From Modicisalibacter tunisiensis (GTDB taxonomy: Bacteria > Pseudomonadota > Gammaproteobacteria > Pseudomonadales > Halomonadaceae): a stretch of DNA of 64,000 nt. The DNA lies in assembly GCF_020148005.1 (NCBI RefSeq), contig NZ_JAGXFD010000002.1, positions 62,001-126,000 on the forward strand, read 5' to 3'. The translations under genes were made by a program, and so were the position numbers. Position 1 is the stretch's first letter. Each line of letters opens with the position of its first letter. The notes below the pieces were generated by a model. That model was not told the origin of the DNA, searched no databases, and saw only the letters and a list, made by a program, of their open reading frames with translations. Shown in pieces: positions 9,437 through 16,929 of this stretch.

Positions 9437-9920
9437 GATGCGCTTCCCTCCCCTTGACGATAGTGAGCACGCCGGCGTGTCCCGCTCGAACAGCCGCGCC
9501 AGGACGAGCCCGTGACACGACGGCGACGCTTGCCGTTCGGCCGCTCGTTCATCGTGGCCGATCCCTTGCCGGATTCCTGGCGTGTTTGTCAGAACGCGTC
9601 GCCATAATTACTCGCCACGACACGGCACCAACTCGAAAAAAATGCGCATGTCGCAGCGGCTTTTTTCCAGTCTTTTGGCAAACGCCGGAAAGATCAATAT
9701 CTATGTCAAAAAAATCCATCATAATCATGGATTTATGACATCCATAACGCGCCCGTTATGCATTGCACAATAAACAAGCTGTTGATTTGACTGAAAAATC
9801 TGGAAATCCCATACCTCGACTTATTCTTATGAACGGCATAAGTCATCCTTTATTGACGCAATCGTCTTATTCTCGAATCGCGCACTCGACGCGCCGGCAT
9901 CATGAAAACCCGCCGCGGAC
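9437..9920. other. AT-rich intergenic region between an isochorismatase-fold gene and pntA
   Basis: This 484-bp stretch has no convincing gene. About 9600-9870 is strikingly AT-rich compared with its neighbours. It contains two small perfect inverted repeats: AATCCAT (9713-9719) with ATGGATT (9727-9733), and CATAACG (9743-9749) with CGTTATG (9754-9760). A TTGACA hexamer is present on the minus strand near 9706-9711, but no good matching -10 is seen. Both flanking genes are on the minus strand, so this is the likely pntAB promoter and regulatory zone. Confidence 0.6.
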
Positions 9921-10517
9921 TCAGTAACCGCGAAGGACCTCGTCGACACTCATTTCATCGACGCCTTCCGCGACCATCAGCGCCATTCCCAGGTCATGAA
10001 CCATCCCGGATTGCCAGGTGTGACCACCACGATCGATCAGGTCGAAGTCGGCACAGGCGTCCTCCACGGCCGTCACGGAGAAACTCAGGCTGGTGGCGTG
10101 ACACGCCGTGGCACCGACGCTCCTGGCCGTCGCCACGCCGGCGAGCATCAGCCGCGAGACGCCGCGGCGATGCAGCCAGGTTTCCAGCCCCGTGCCCACG
10201 AAGCCGCTTTCGGCATGGCGGGCCAGGACGCGTTCGCCCGGGAGGGGGTCGGCACACGACAGCGGATGCTCGAGGCGGGAAGAGGGCACGCCGTCATCGC
10301 ACGTCGGGGAAAAGCGGTGCAGATGCACGACGAGTCCATCGCCTCGGCGCCAGCAGGCCAGCAGGGCGGCGACCCGAGCCTCGAGATCGGGATTGCTGCG
10401 CTGCCGTGCTCGAGCGCAGCCATCCATCGTCTGCTGCAGGTCGATCAGCAGCAGGGCCGTGCCGCTATCGCGCGCATCGGTGGAACGCTGGAGCAGGGAA
10501 CGGGACGAGACGGGCAT
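9921..10517 (-). CDS. Isochorismatase-fold (cysteine hydrolase family) protein lacking canonical catalytic residues
   Basis: A 198-residue protein with the family beta-strand/Asp motif TALLLIDLQQ (D26) and the characteristic LMLAGVAT cis-peptide strand (about 124-130). Family hydrolases use an Asp-Lys-Cys triad. Here the position expected for Lys is Arg (R100 in VLARHAESGF), and the position expected for Cys is Ser (S133 in VATARSVGATA). The ATG at 10515-10517 follows an AGGAA site; further upstream in-frame starts exist. It stands alone next to an AT-rich patch. Enzymatic activity and substrate are unknown; it may be a non-hydrolytic or divergent member. Confidence 0.75.
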   Translation of the reverse strand: MPVSSRSLLQRSTDARDSGTALLLIDLQQTMDGCARARQRSNPDLEARVAALLACWRRGDGLVVHLHRFSPTCDDGVPSSRLEHPLSCADPLPGERVLARHAESGFVGTGLETWLHRRGVSRLMLAGVATARSVGATACHATSLSFSVTAVEDACADFDLIDRGGHTWQSGMVHDLGMALMVAEGVDEMSVDEVLRGY

Positions 10518-10624
10518 GGCAGAATTCCTGTCGGGCGACATGGCGTCCACACAGCATAGGCGCCCCACCCGTGTTATGCGCGCTCTCGATCCGGCCGCCC
10601 GGTCCGGCCCGCTCGGGCTTCACG

Positions 10625-12094
10625 TCACGAGGAGCAGGACAGGACCACAGGGGGCGCGTCGCGCGGGGGCGGGCTCGTCCAGTCCTCCGCGCCGTCCTCA
10701 TGGGGCACGAAGGGCACGGCCAGGCGCTCGCGCAGGCGCCGGAGCGGCCCCGGGTCGCCGGCCTCGGCCGCGGCGATGACCTGCTGAAGCGGCCGGTGGC
10801 GCAGGATGTAGCAGGGATTCACGGCATCCATGGCACGCTGGCGCGTCTCGGCACTGCGCGACTCCTCCTCGAGACGCGTCCGGTAGGCCTCGAGCCAGGC
10901 AACCAGCGCAGGGTCATCGGCGGGAATCTCCAGATGCGCCGCCAGCTGCCGGCGCGACTCGTCATCCCCCCGGTAGGCCCCCAGGGCACGAAACGCCGAG
11001 TGGAAGTCGGCCTCATGGCGAGCCAGCAGCGACAGCCAGTCGGCCGCCAGGGTGGCGTCGTCATCCCGGGATTCGGCCAGCCCCAGCCGCGCGCGCATCC
11101 GCCGCGCATAGGCCGCCTCCAGCGCCGGCTCGAAGTCATCGAGCCGGTCACGCAGGCGCCCGGCATCGACCAGCGGCGTCAGCGACTGGGCCAGCACCAT
11201 CAGGTTCCACAGTGCCACCCCCGGCTGGCGATCGTAGGCATAGCGCCCCTCGGCGTCGGTGTGATTGGGCGTCCAGCCGGGCCTGAAGCGCTCCTGGAAG
11301 GCATAGGGCCCATAGTCCAGGGTCAGGCCGAGCAGCGACATGTTGTCGGTGTTCATCACCCCGTGCACGAAGCCGTAGGCCTGCCAGGCGGCGATCGTCT
11401 CGGCGGTGCGTGCGATGACATCGGCGAACAGCGCCTCGATCGGGTTCTCGGCCTCGGCCAGCGCCGGGCGATGGCGCTCGATCACCTGCTGCAGCAGCCG
11501 GCGCATGCCCTCGACATCCCGCTGCTGGTAGAGCCATTCGACATGCCCGAAGCGGGCATGGCTGGGCGCCAGGCGCAGCAGGGTGGCGCCCGGCTCGACC
11601 CGCTCGCGCATGACTCGCTCGCCGTTGACCGCCACGGCCAGCGCGGTGGTGGTGGGAATGCCCAGCGCCTGCATCGCCTCGCCGGCCAGATACTCGCGGA
11701 TCGACGAGCGCAGCACCGCCCGCCCGTCGCCGAAGCGCGAGAACGGCGTCTGTCCGGCCCCCTTGAGGTGCAGGTCGACCGGCCCCTGCCGGGTCATCGC
11801 CTCGCCCAGCAGCAGCCCGCGCCCGTCGCCCAGCGCCGGATTGTAGGTACCGAACTGGTGGCCGGTGTACTTCTGGGCGATCGGGCGCATGCCCGGCAGC
11901 AGCTCGCGCCCGGCCATCAGGGCGGCCAGGCGCTGCGGCTCGATCGACGCCGGCTCGAGATCGAGCTGGGCGGCCCCCAGCGGGCTGAGGTCGAGCACAT
12001 GGGTGTCGCGCCAGGCGGTGGGCGCCACCTCGCGGTAGAACGCCTCGGGCAGGCGCGCCCAGCTATTGTCGAAGCGCAGGTCATCAAGGCTCAT
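10625..12094 (-). CDS. selO: Protein adenylyltransferase SelO (YdiU)
   Basis: A 489-residue member of the SelO pseudokinase-fold family that transfers AMP to Ser, Thr or Tyr of target proteins, with a proposed redox role. Family motifs seen are YTGHQFGTYNPALGDGR, KGAGQTPFSRFGDGRAVLR and MNTDNMSLLGLTLDYGP (inverted ATP orientation and metal binding). The C-terminus ends SCSS. The Cys three from the end occupies the site of selenocysteine in eukaryotic SelO and of the redox-active Cys in E. coli YdiU. The ATG at 12092-12094 has a GAGGTG site 8 nt upstream; a GTG three codons earlier lacks one. Confidence 0.95.
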   Translation of the reverse strand: MSLDDLRFDNSWARLPEAFYREVAPTAWRDTHVLDLSPLGAAQLDLEPASIEPQRLAALMAGRELLPGMRPIAQKYTGHQFGTYNPALGDGRGLLLGEAMTRQGPVDLHLKGAGQTPFSRFGDGRAVLRSSIREYLAGEAMQALGIPTTTALAVAVNGERVMRERVEPGATLLRLAPSHARFGHVEWLYQQRDVEGMRRLLQQVIERHRPALAEAENPIEALFADVIARTAETIAAWQAYGFVHGVMNTDNMSLLGLTLDYGPYAFQERFRPGWTPNHTDAEGRYAYDRQPGVALWNLMVLAQSLTPLVDAGRLRDRLDDFEPALEAAYARRMRARLGLAESRDDDATLAADWLSLLARHEADFHSAFRALGAYRGDDESRRQLAAHLEIPADDPALVAWLEAYRTRLEEESRSAETRQRAMDAVNPCYILRHRPLQQVIAAAEAGDPGPLRRLRERLAVPFVPHEDGAEDWTSPPPRDAPPVVLSCSS

Positions 12095-12181
12095 GGCGGT
12101 CACCTCGGTCGGCGAGCATTCACATCCACTCTAATCATCGGACCCGGGCGGGTAAAACCGGCGAGGGCACCGAAAACGACG

Positions 12182-12211
12182 AACCCGCCCGCCGTGACCG
12201 GCGAGCGGGTT
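12182..12211 (-). terminator. Probable terminator of htpG
   Basis: Inverted arms AACCCGC and GCGGGTT (12182-12188, 12205-12211) lie just past the htpG stop. On the minus strand they are followed by CGTCGTTTTC, so the U-tract is interrupted and the terminator is probably moderate. Confidence 0.55.
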
Positions 12212-12234
12212 TCGGGTGCGGCGTTTCGTGATCG

Positions 12235-14133
12235 TCAGGCGGTCAACAGGCTGTTGAGGCGCTTGACGTAGGCCGCCGGGTCATCGAGGTGGCCGCCCTC
12301 GGCGATGATCGCCTGATCCAGCAGGATGTGCGCCAGGTCGGCGAAACCCTCGCCCTCGGTACCTTCCAGTCGGCTGACCAGCGAGTGCTCGGGGTTGAGC
12401 TCGAGGATCGGCTTGACCTCGGGCATCGGCTGGCCGGCGGCCTCCATGATGCGGCGCATCTGGAAGCCCATCTCGTGCTCGGAGAGCACCACGCAGGCCG
12501 GCGAATCGGTCAGGCGATGGGTCACGCGGACCTCCTGGACGCTGTCGCCCAGCGCCTCCTTGACACGCTTGACCAGCTCCTCCTTGGCCTTGGCGGTTTC
12601 CTCCTGGGCCTGCTTCTCCTCCTCGCCCTCGATCTCGCCGAGGTCCAGATCGCCCTTGGCGACATCGGCGAAGGCCTTGCCGTCGTACTCGGTGAGGTGG
12701 CTCATCAGCCACTCGTCGATGCGGTCGTGGAGCAGCAGCACCTCGACGCCCTTCTTGCGGAAGATCTCCAGGTGCGGGCTGTTCTTGGCCGCGTTGAAGC
12801 CATCGGCGACGATGTAGTAGATCTTCTGCTGGCCTTCCTTCATGCGCGACACATAGTCGGCCAGCGACTGGTCCTGCACCGCGGTGTCGGTGTGCGTGGT
12901 CGAGAAGCGCAGCAGCTCGCTGATCTTGTCGCGGTTGGCGAAGTCCTCCGCCGGGCCTTCCTTGAGCACGCTGCCGAAGGTGTTCCAGAACGTCTGGTAG
13001 GCATCCTTGTCCTTGGCCAGCTTCTTGAGCATGTCCAGCGCACGCTTGGTCAGCGCCGACTTCATCTTGTCGACCTGCGGGTCCTTCTGCAGCAGTTCGC
13101 GCGAGACGTTGAGCGACAGGTCCTTGGTGTCGACGATGCCCTTGACGAAACGCAGGTACAGCGGCAGGAACTGCTCGGCGTCATCCATGATGAACACCCG
13201 CTGCACGTAGAGGCGCACACCGCGGGCGCCGTCACGTTCGTAGAGGTCGAACGGCGCGCGTTCGGGCACGTAGAGCAGGCTGGTGTACTCGAGCTTGCCC
13301 TCGACCTTGTTGTGGCTCCAGGTCAGCGGATCGCTGAAGTCGTGGGCGATGTGCTTGTAGAAGGCCTTGTATTCGTCGTCGGTGACCTCGCTCTTGGGCC
13401 GCACCCACAGCGCCTGGGCCTCGTTGACGGTCTCCCAGGTGGTGACCTCGCTGCCCTCGATCTCGTTGCCGTCGTCGTCCTTGGCGGTCTCGGTCCTGGG
13501 CATGCGCACCGGCACGTCGATGTGGTCCGAGTACTTGCGCACCAGGTTGCGCAGCCGGAAGTCGTCGGCGAATTCTCCGGCATCCTCCTTGAGGTGCAGG
13601 ACGATCTCGGTGCCGCGCTCGGGCTTGTCGATATCGGCGACGGTGAACTCGCCCTCGCCCTTCGAACGCCATTCGACGCCGCCATCGCTGCCGGCACGCC
13701 GCGTGCGCACGGTGACCTCGTCGGCGACGATGAAGGCGGAATAGAAGCCCACCCCGAACTGGCCGATCAGCTTGGCATCCTTCTGCTGCTCGCCGGAGAG
13801 CTGCTTGAGGAACTCGGCGGTGCCGCTCTTGGCGATGGTGCCGAGATTGGCGACGACATCGTCGCGGGTCATGCCGATGCCGTTGTCGCGCACCGTCACC
13901 GTCTTGTTGTCGGCGTCGTGCTCGATCTCGATGCGCAGGTCGCTGTCGCCCTCGTAGAGCGCGTCGTTGTTCAGCGCCGCATAGCGCAGCTTGTCCGTGG
14001 CGTCGGCCGCGTTGGAAATCAGCTCGCGCAGGAAGATCTCCCGGTTGGAATACAGGGAGTGGATCATCAGATGGAGCAGCTGCTTGACTTCGGTCTGGAA
14101 GCCGAGCGTTTCTTCATGGGTGGCGGTGGTCAT
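12235..14133 (-). CDS. htpG: Molecular chaperone HtpG (Hsp90)
   Basis: A 632-residue bacterial Hsp90. The N-terminal GHKL ATPase has the motifs [30 protein letters not shown] and [12 protein letters not shown] middle domain follows with the catalytic Arg region [12 protein letters not shown], then a C-terminal dimerisation domain. It is a cytoplasmic ATP-dependent chaperone induced by heat. The ATG at 14131-14133 gives the typical N-terminus [20 protein letters not shown] and follows GAGGGG; a reading 29 codons longer would run into the promoter. A consensus sigma-32 promoter lies 42 bp upstream. Confidence 0.98.
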   Translation of the reverse strand: MTTATHEETLGFQTEVKQLLHLMIHSLYSNREIFLRELISNAADATDKLRYAALNNDALYEGDSDLRIEIEHDADNKTVTVRDNGIGMTRDDVVANLGTIAKSGTAEFLKQLSGEQQKDAKLIGQFGVGFYSAFIVADEVTVRTRRAGSDGGVEWRSKGEGEFTVADIDKPERGTEIVLHLKEDAGEFADDFRLRNLVRKYSDHIDVPVRMPRTETAKDDDGNEIEGSEVTTWETVNEAQALWVRPKSEVTDDEYKAFYKHIAHDFSDPLTWSHNKVEGKLEYTSLLYVPERAPFDLYERDGARGVRLYVQRVFIMDDAEQFLPLYLRFVKGIVDTKDLSLNVSRELLQKDPQVDKMKSALTKRALDMLKKLAKDKDAYQTFWNTFGSVLKEGPAEDFANRDKISELLRFSTTHTDTAVQDQSLADYVSRMKEGQQKIYYIVADGFNAAKNSPHLEIFRKKGVEVLLLHDRIDEWLMSHLTEYDGKAFADVAKGDLDLGEIEGEEEKQAQEETAKAKEELVKRVKEALGDSVQEVRVTHRLTDSPACVVLSEHEMGFQMRRIMEAAGQPMPEVKPILELNPEHSLVSRLEGTEGEGFADLAHILLDQAIIAEGGHLDDPAAYVKRLNSLLTA

Positions 14134-14174
14134 GGATTCAGGCCCCTCATGATGTGTAGAACGTGACACCGCCG

Positions 14175-14202
14175 ATATGGGGCTAGTCCGAGCGTTTTCA
14201 AG
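14175..14202 (-). promoter_or_regulatory. Heat-shock (sigma-32) promoter of htpG
   Basis: On the minus strand there is CTTGAAA (14202-14196), a 13-nt spacer and CCCCATAT (14182-14175). This matches the RpoH consensus CTTGAAA / CCCCATNT almost perfectly, about 42 bp before the htpG ATG. Confidence 0.9.
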
Positions 14203-14268
14203 CACCTGAATCAAAACCATGAGCTACTGGCCTGACCGGTGGACGCCGACGAACCGAGTCCGTGCCGT

Positions 14269-14598
14269 TCAGCGCGCCGCGGGCGGCCCCTCTCCCTTCC
14301 AGCGCCGGTAATCGGCCAGCGCCGCGTCGACACGGGTCAGCAGCCAGCCGACGATCACCATGTCGTCGACCAGACCGATCACCAGCAGCACGTCGGGAAT
14401 CAGGTCCAGCGGCGAGATCAGATAGGCCGCCGCCAGTGCCATCCAGCCGAACGCCGGCCAGGGCACCGGGCGATAGCGGCCGCTCAGCACATCCGCGCAC
14501 ATCGGCACGAACAGGCGCATGGCCCGGGCGATGGCCGTCAGGGCCCGGCGGCGCTTCTTGAGGGTGGCGGCGAGGCCGCCGGCCTTGAAAAGGGCCAT
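14269..14598 (-). CDS. YkvA/DUF1232 family membrane protein
   Basis: A 109-residue protein with the DUF1232 core AAAYLISPLDLIPDVLLVIGLVDD (central hydrophobic hairpin around residues 50-80) and basic flanks (KKRRR near residue 15). The family is widespread and small, and its function is unknown. It is the only gene between htpG and slt and is transcribed toward htpG. The stretch between its stop and the htpG start holds the heat-shock promoter, so it is unlikely to be in the htpG operon. Confidence 0.85.
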   Translation of the reverse strand: MALFKAGGLAATLKKRRRALTAIARAMRLFVPMCADVLSGRYRPVPWPAFGWMALAAAYLISPLDLIPDVLLVIGLVDDMVIVGWLLTRVDAALADYRRWKGEGPPAAR

Positions 14599-14699
14599 GA
14601 TCGCTCCTGTCGTAACCCGACGACACTACTCAAGGCCGTCGCTATGGGCGAGGATGAGACAGATCGCAACCGATAGGCAAGCCCGAGGAGGAGCCGGCG

Positions 14700-16643
14700 A
14701 TGCCCCTTCGAATCCCCCGTCATGGACTCGCGCTGCTCAGTGCCCTGCTGCTCAGCCTGCCGGCCGTGGCCGACGAGGCCGGTGACCAGGCCCTGCGCGA
14801 GGCGCTGGACGCCGCCCGCGCCCACCAGTGGAGCCGCATCGACGACACGGCCATCGACCACCATGTGCTGGCCGGCTACATCGCGTATCACCGCCTGCGC
14901 GACCGGCTGCCCGACGTGCCGCCGGCCGAGGTCAAGGCCTTCATCGACCGGCACGCCGATTCGCCGCTGTCGAGCTGGCTGCGCGGCGTCGCCGAAGTCG
15001 CCTACGGCAAGGCCGGCCGTCTCGACGACCTGCTGGCGGTGAGCGATGGCGAGCCGCGCGGGGTGATTCGTCGCTGCTACTACTACACGGCGCTGCTCGA
15101 CAAGGCACCGGGCAGGGCGGCCGAGGGCGGGCGAAAACTGTGGCTGACCGGCCACTCCCAGCCCGGCGAGTGCGACACCCTGTTCGACACCCTGCGCCAG
15201 CGCGGCGAGATCGCCGGCCCCCAGATCTGGCAGCGCCTGCTGCTGGCCTGGGAGAATGGCGAGACCGGGCTCATGCACTACCTCGACGGCCTGCTGCCTG
15301 CCGGCTGGGGCGATGCCAAAAGCGCGCTGGCGCGGCTGCGCAAGGATTACGCGGCGATTACCCGGGTACCGCGCGACGTGGGGCCGAAGGGTGCCAGTGG
15401 CCCGCTGTTCGCCGCCGCCATGCACCAGTTCACGCGGGCCGACACCGAGGCGGCGCTGGAAGCCTGGCGCAAGATCGCCCCGCACCTGGACCTCGATGCC
15501 CGGCAGCGCCAGACGATCGAGCGCGACCTGGCCTTCTACTCGATGGTCCGCGAGGTCGACAACAATCGCGGCTGGGTCGACCAGGTCCTGCCCGACCTCG
15601 GCGACAGTGACCTGCTGGAACTGCGGGTGCGCCGGGCACTGGCCGACCGTGACTGGCAGGGGGTCATCGACTGGGTCCATGCCATGCCCGACGACCCGCG
15701 TCAGGATGCCCGCTGGCAGTACTGGCTGGGCCGCGCCCTGGCCGAGCTCGGCGATGCGAAGACCGCCCGCAAGGCCTACGCCGCCGCGGCCGGGCAGCGC
15801 AGCTTCTACGGCTTCGCCGCCGCCGATCGGCTCGGCCAGCCCTACGACCTCAACCTGCAGCGGGCGACGTTCAACGAGGCCTATCGTCGGCAGGTCGCCG
15901 ACTGGCCGGTCATCCGGCGTGTCGAGGCGCTGATGCGCATCGGCGAGCCGGGGCTGGCGCGCAGCGAATGGTATTTCGCCGCACGCCGCGCCGACACCGA
16001 CAGGGCCAACGCCATGGCCGACTACGCCATGCAGCAGGGCTGGTACGCCCTGGCGGTACAGACCACCATCCTCGCCCGTGAGTGGGATGCGCTGGCCTGG
16101 CGCTTTCCGCTGGCCTACCGCGACGCCTTCCAGCACTGGGGGCAGCGCCTCGACGTCGACCCCTACCTGCTGATGGGCATCGCCCGCCGCGAGAGCGCCT
16201 TCAACCCGCAGGCGCAGTCGGCGGTCGGCGCACGCGGCCTGATGCAGCTGATGCCCGCCACCGCGCGCCACGTCAGTGCGCGCGAAGAGCTGGACGCCCC
16301 GGATGCCGGGGAGCTGTTCGATCCGGCGGTCAACATCCGCCTGGGCAGCCACTACGTGCGCGAGATGCTGGACCGCTACCGCGGCAACCGGCTGGCCGCC
16401 GTGGCCGCCTACAATGCCGGGCCCAGCCGGGTCGACCGCTGGCTGCGCGACGCCCCGCAGGACTTCGACCTGTTCGTCGAGAGCATTCCCTATCACGAGA
16501 CCCGCGCCTATGTGCAGGCGGTGCTCACCTACCGGGTGATCTTCGCCAGCCTCGCCCGGGGGGGCGACACCAGCCAGGTCGCGCTGCTGGCCGACGGCGA
16601 GCGCCAGTCACGCTACGATGCCTCGCTGCTCGCCAGCAACTGA
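14700..16643 (+). CDS. slt: Soluble lytic murein transglycosylase
   Basis: A 647-residue Slt70-type enzyme. It has a signal peptide (hydrophobic run ending PAVADEAG, about 1-22), a long alpha-superhelical region (about 25-450), then the SLT lysozyme-like domain with GIARRESAFNPQAQSAVGARGL. The catalytic Glu is E498 in RESAF, and downstream are QLMPATA and AAYNAGPSRV. It cleaves the beta-1,4 link of periplasmic peptidoglycan, forming 1,6-anhydromuropeptides. The ATG follows a GAGGAGGAG site. It is convergent with thx and the two share a hairpin terminator. Confidence 0.96.
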   Translation: MPLRIPRHGLALLSALLLSLPAVADEAGDQALREALDAARAHQWSRIDDTAIDHHVLAGYIAYHRLRDRLPDVPPAEVKAFIDRHADSPLSSWLRGVAEVAYGKAGRLDDLLAVSDGEPRGVIRRCYYYTALLDKAPGRAAEGGRKLWLTGHSQPGECDTLFDTLRQRGEIAGPQIWQRLLLAWENGETGLMHYLDGLLPAGWGDAKSALARLRKDYAAITRVPRDVGPKGASGPLFAAAMHQFTRADTEAALEAWRKIAPHLDLDARQRQTIERDLAFYSMVREVDNNRGWVDQVLPDLGDSDLLELRVRRALADRDWQGVIDWVHAMPDDPRQDARWQYWLGRALAELGDAKTARKAYAAAAGQRSFYGFAAADRLGQPYDLNLQRATFNEAYRRQVADWPVIRRVEALMRIGEPGLARSEWYFAARRADTDRANAMADYAMQQGWYALAVQTTILAREWDALAWRFPLAYRDAFQHWGQRLDVDPYLLMGIARRESAFNPQAQSAVGARGLMQLMPATARHVSAREELDAPDAGELFDPAVNIRLGSHYVREMLDRYRGNRLAAVAAYNAGPSRVDRWLRDAPQDFDLFVESIPYHETRAYVQAVLTYRVIFASLARGGDTSQVALLADGERQSRYDASLLASN

Positions 16644-16672
16644 GCCTCTCCAGGCGCCTTGCCACAAAAACA

Positions 16673-16700
16673 ACGGGGGCGGCCTTCCGGCCGCCCCCGT
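16673..16700. terminator. Strong convergent terminator between slt and thx
   Basis: A 12-bp perfect stem, ACGGGGGCGGCC/GGCCGCCCCCGT, has a TTCC loop. On the minus strand it is followed by GTTGTTTTTG, so it terminates thx well; on the plus strand the tail GTATTTCG gives weaker termination of slt. Confidence 0.85.
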
Positions 16701-16719
16701 GTATTTCGTGCGTCGGCTG

Positions 16720-16833
16720 TCAGTAGCCGACCTGACGATAACGCTGTGCCTTGCGGCTCGACTGCGGCCGCCGGCGTCCATAGCTGCCATTGGCGACCTT
16801 GCCGCGCCGTGAGCGGATATCTCCCTTGGCCAT
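16720..16833 (-). CDS. 30S ribosomal protein THX (37 aa)
   Basis: A short gene of 38 codons including the stop. The product starts MAKGDIRSRRGKVANGSYGR and is strongly basic, with Arg, Lys and Gln to the end. The MxKGDxxSxRGKxxxGSYGxxRP pattern is that of the THX family (bTHX; plastid PSRP4), a tiny protein buried at the top of the small-subunit head. It has an unusually strong Shine-Dalgarno, AGGAGGTGACAG, before ATG at 16831-16833, and its own strong terminator. The codon pattern and high pI both argue that it is real. It lies 96 nt downstream of the DEAD-box helicase on the same strand. Confidence 0.88.
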   Translation of the reverse strand: MAKGDIRSRRGKVANGSYGRRRPQSSRKAQRYRQVGY

Positions 16834-16902
16834 CTGTCACCTCCTGTTGCAGGAATGTATCAATGCGGCTGTGACGTCCGACAGTGTGGGAAACACACGG
16901 CG

Positions 16903-16923
16903 CCGCGGTCAAGCCGACCGCGG
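16903..16923 (-). terminator. Hairpin after the DEAD-box helicase gene
   Basis: A perfect 8-bp stem, CCGCGGTC/GACCGCGG, with a five-base loop starts 7 nt after the helicase stop on the minus strand. There is only a weak T-tract (GTGTTTCC), so it may attenuate rather than fully stop transcription into thx. Confidence 0.45.
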
Positions 16924-16929
16924 CCGGGA

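Noticed and set aside
6346-9457. Plus-strand open frames opposite pntA and pntB
   Set aside because: Antisense shadows rich in His, Gln and Asp; the transhydrogenase genes explain the region.
9454-9773. Small plus-strand frames across the AT-rich patch
   Set aside because: No ribosome-binding site of note, no family similarity, and composition changes sharply inside the frame.
9902-12271. Long plus-strand open frame opposite selO and the isochorismatase-fold gene
   Set aside because: Spans two clear minus-strand genes plus the gap between them; no recognisable domain.
14538-16496. Long minus-strand open frame (652 codons) opposite slt
   Set aside because: It mirrors the slt gene, has no family resemblance and is rich in Gly, Gln, Val and Arg, as expected from antisense of GC-rich codons.
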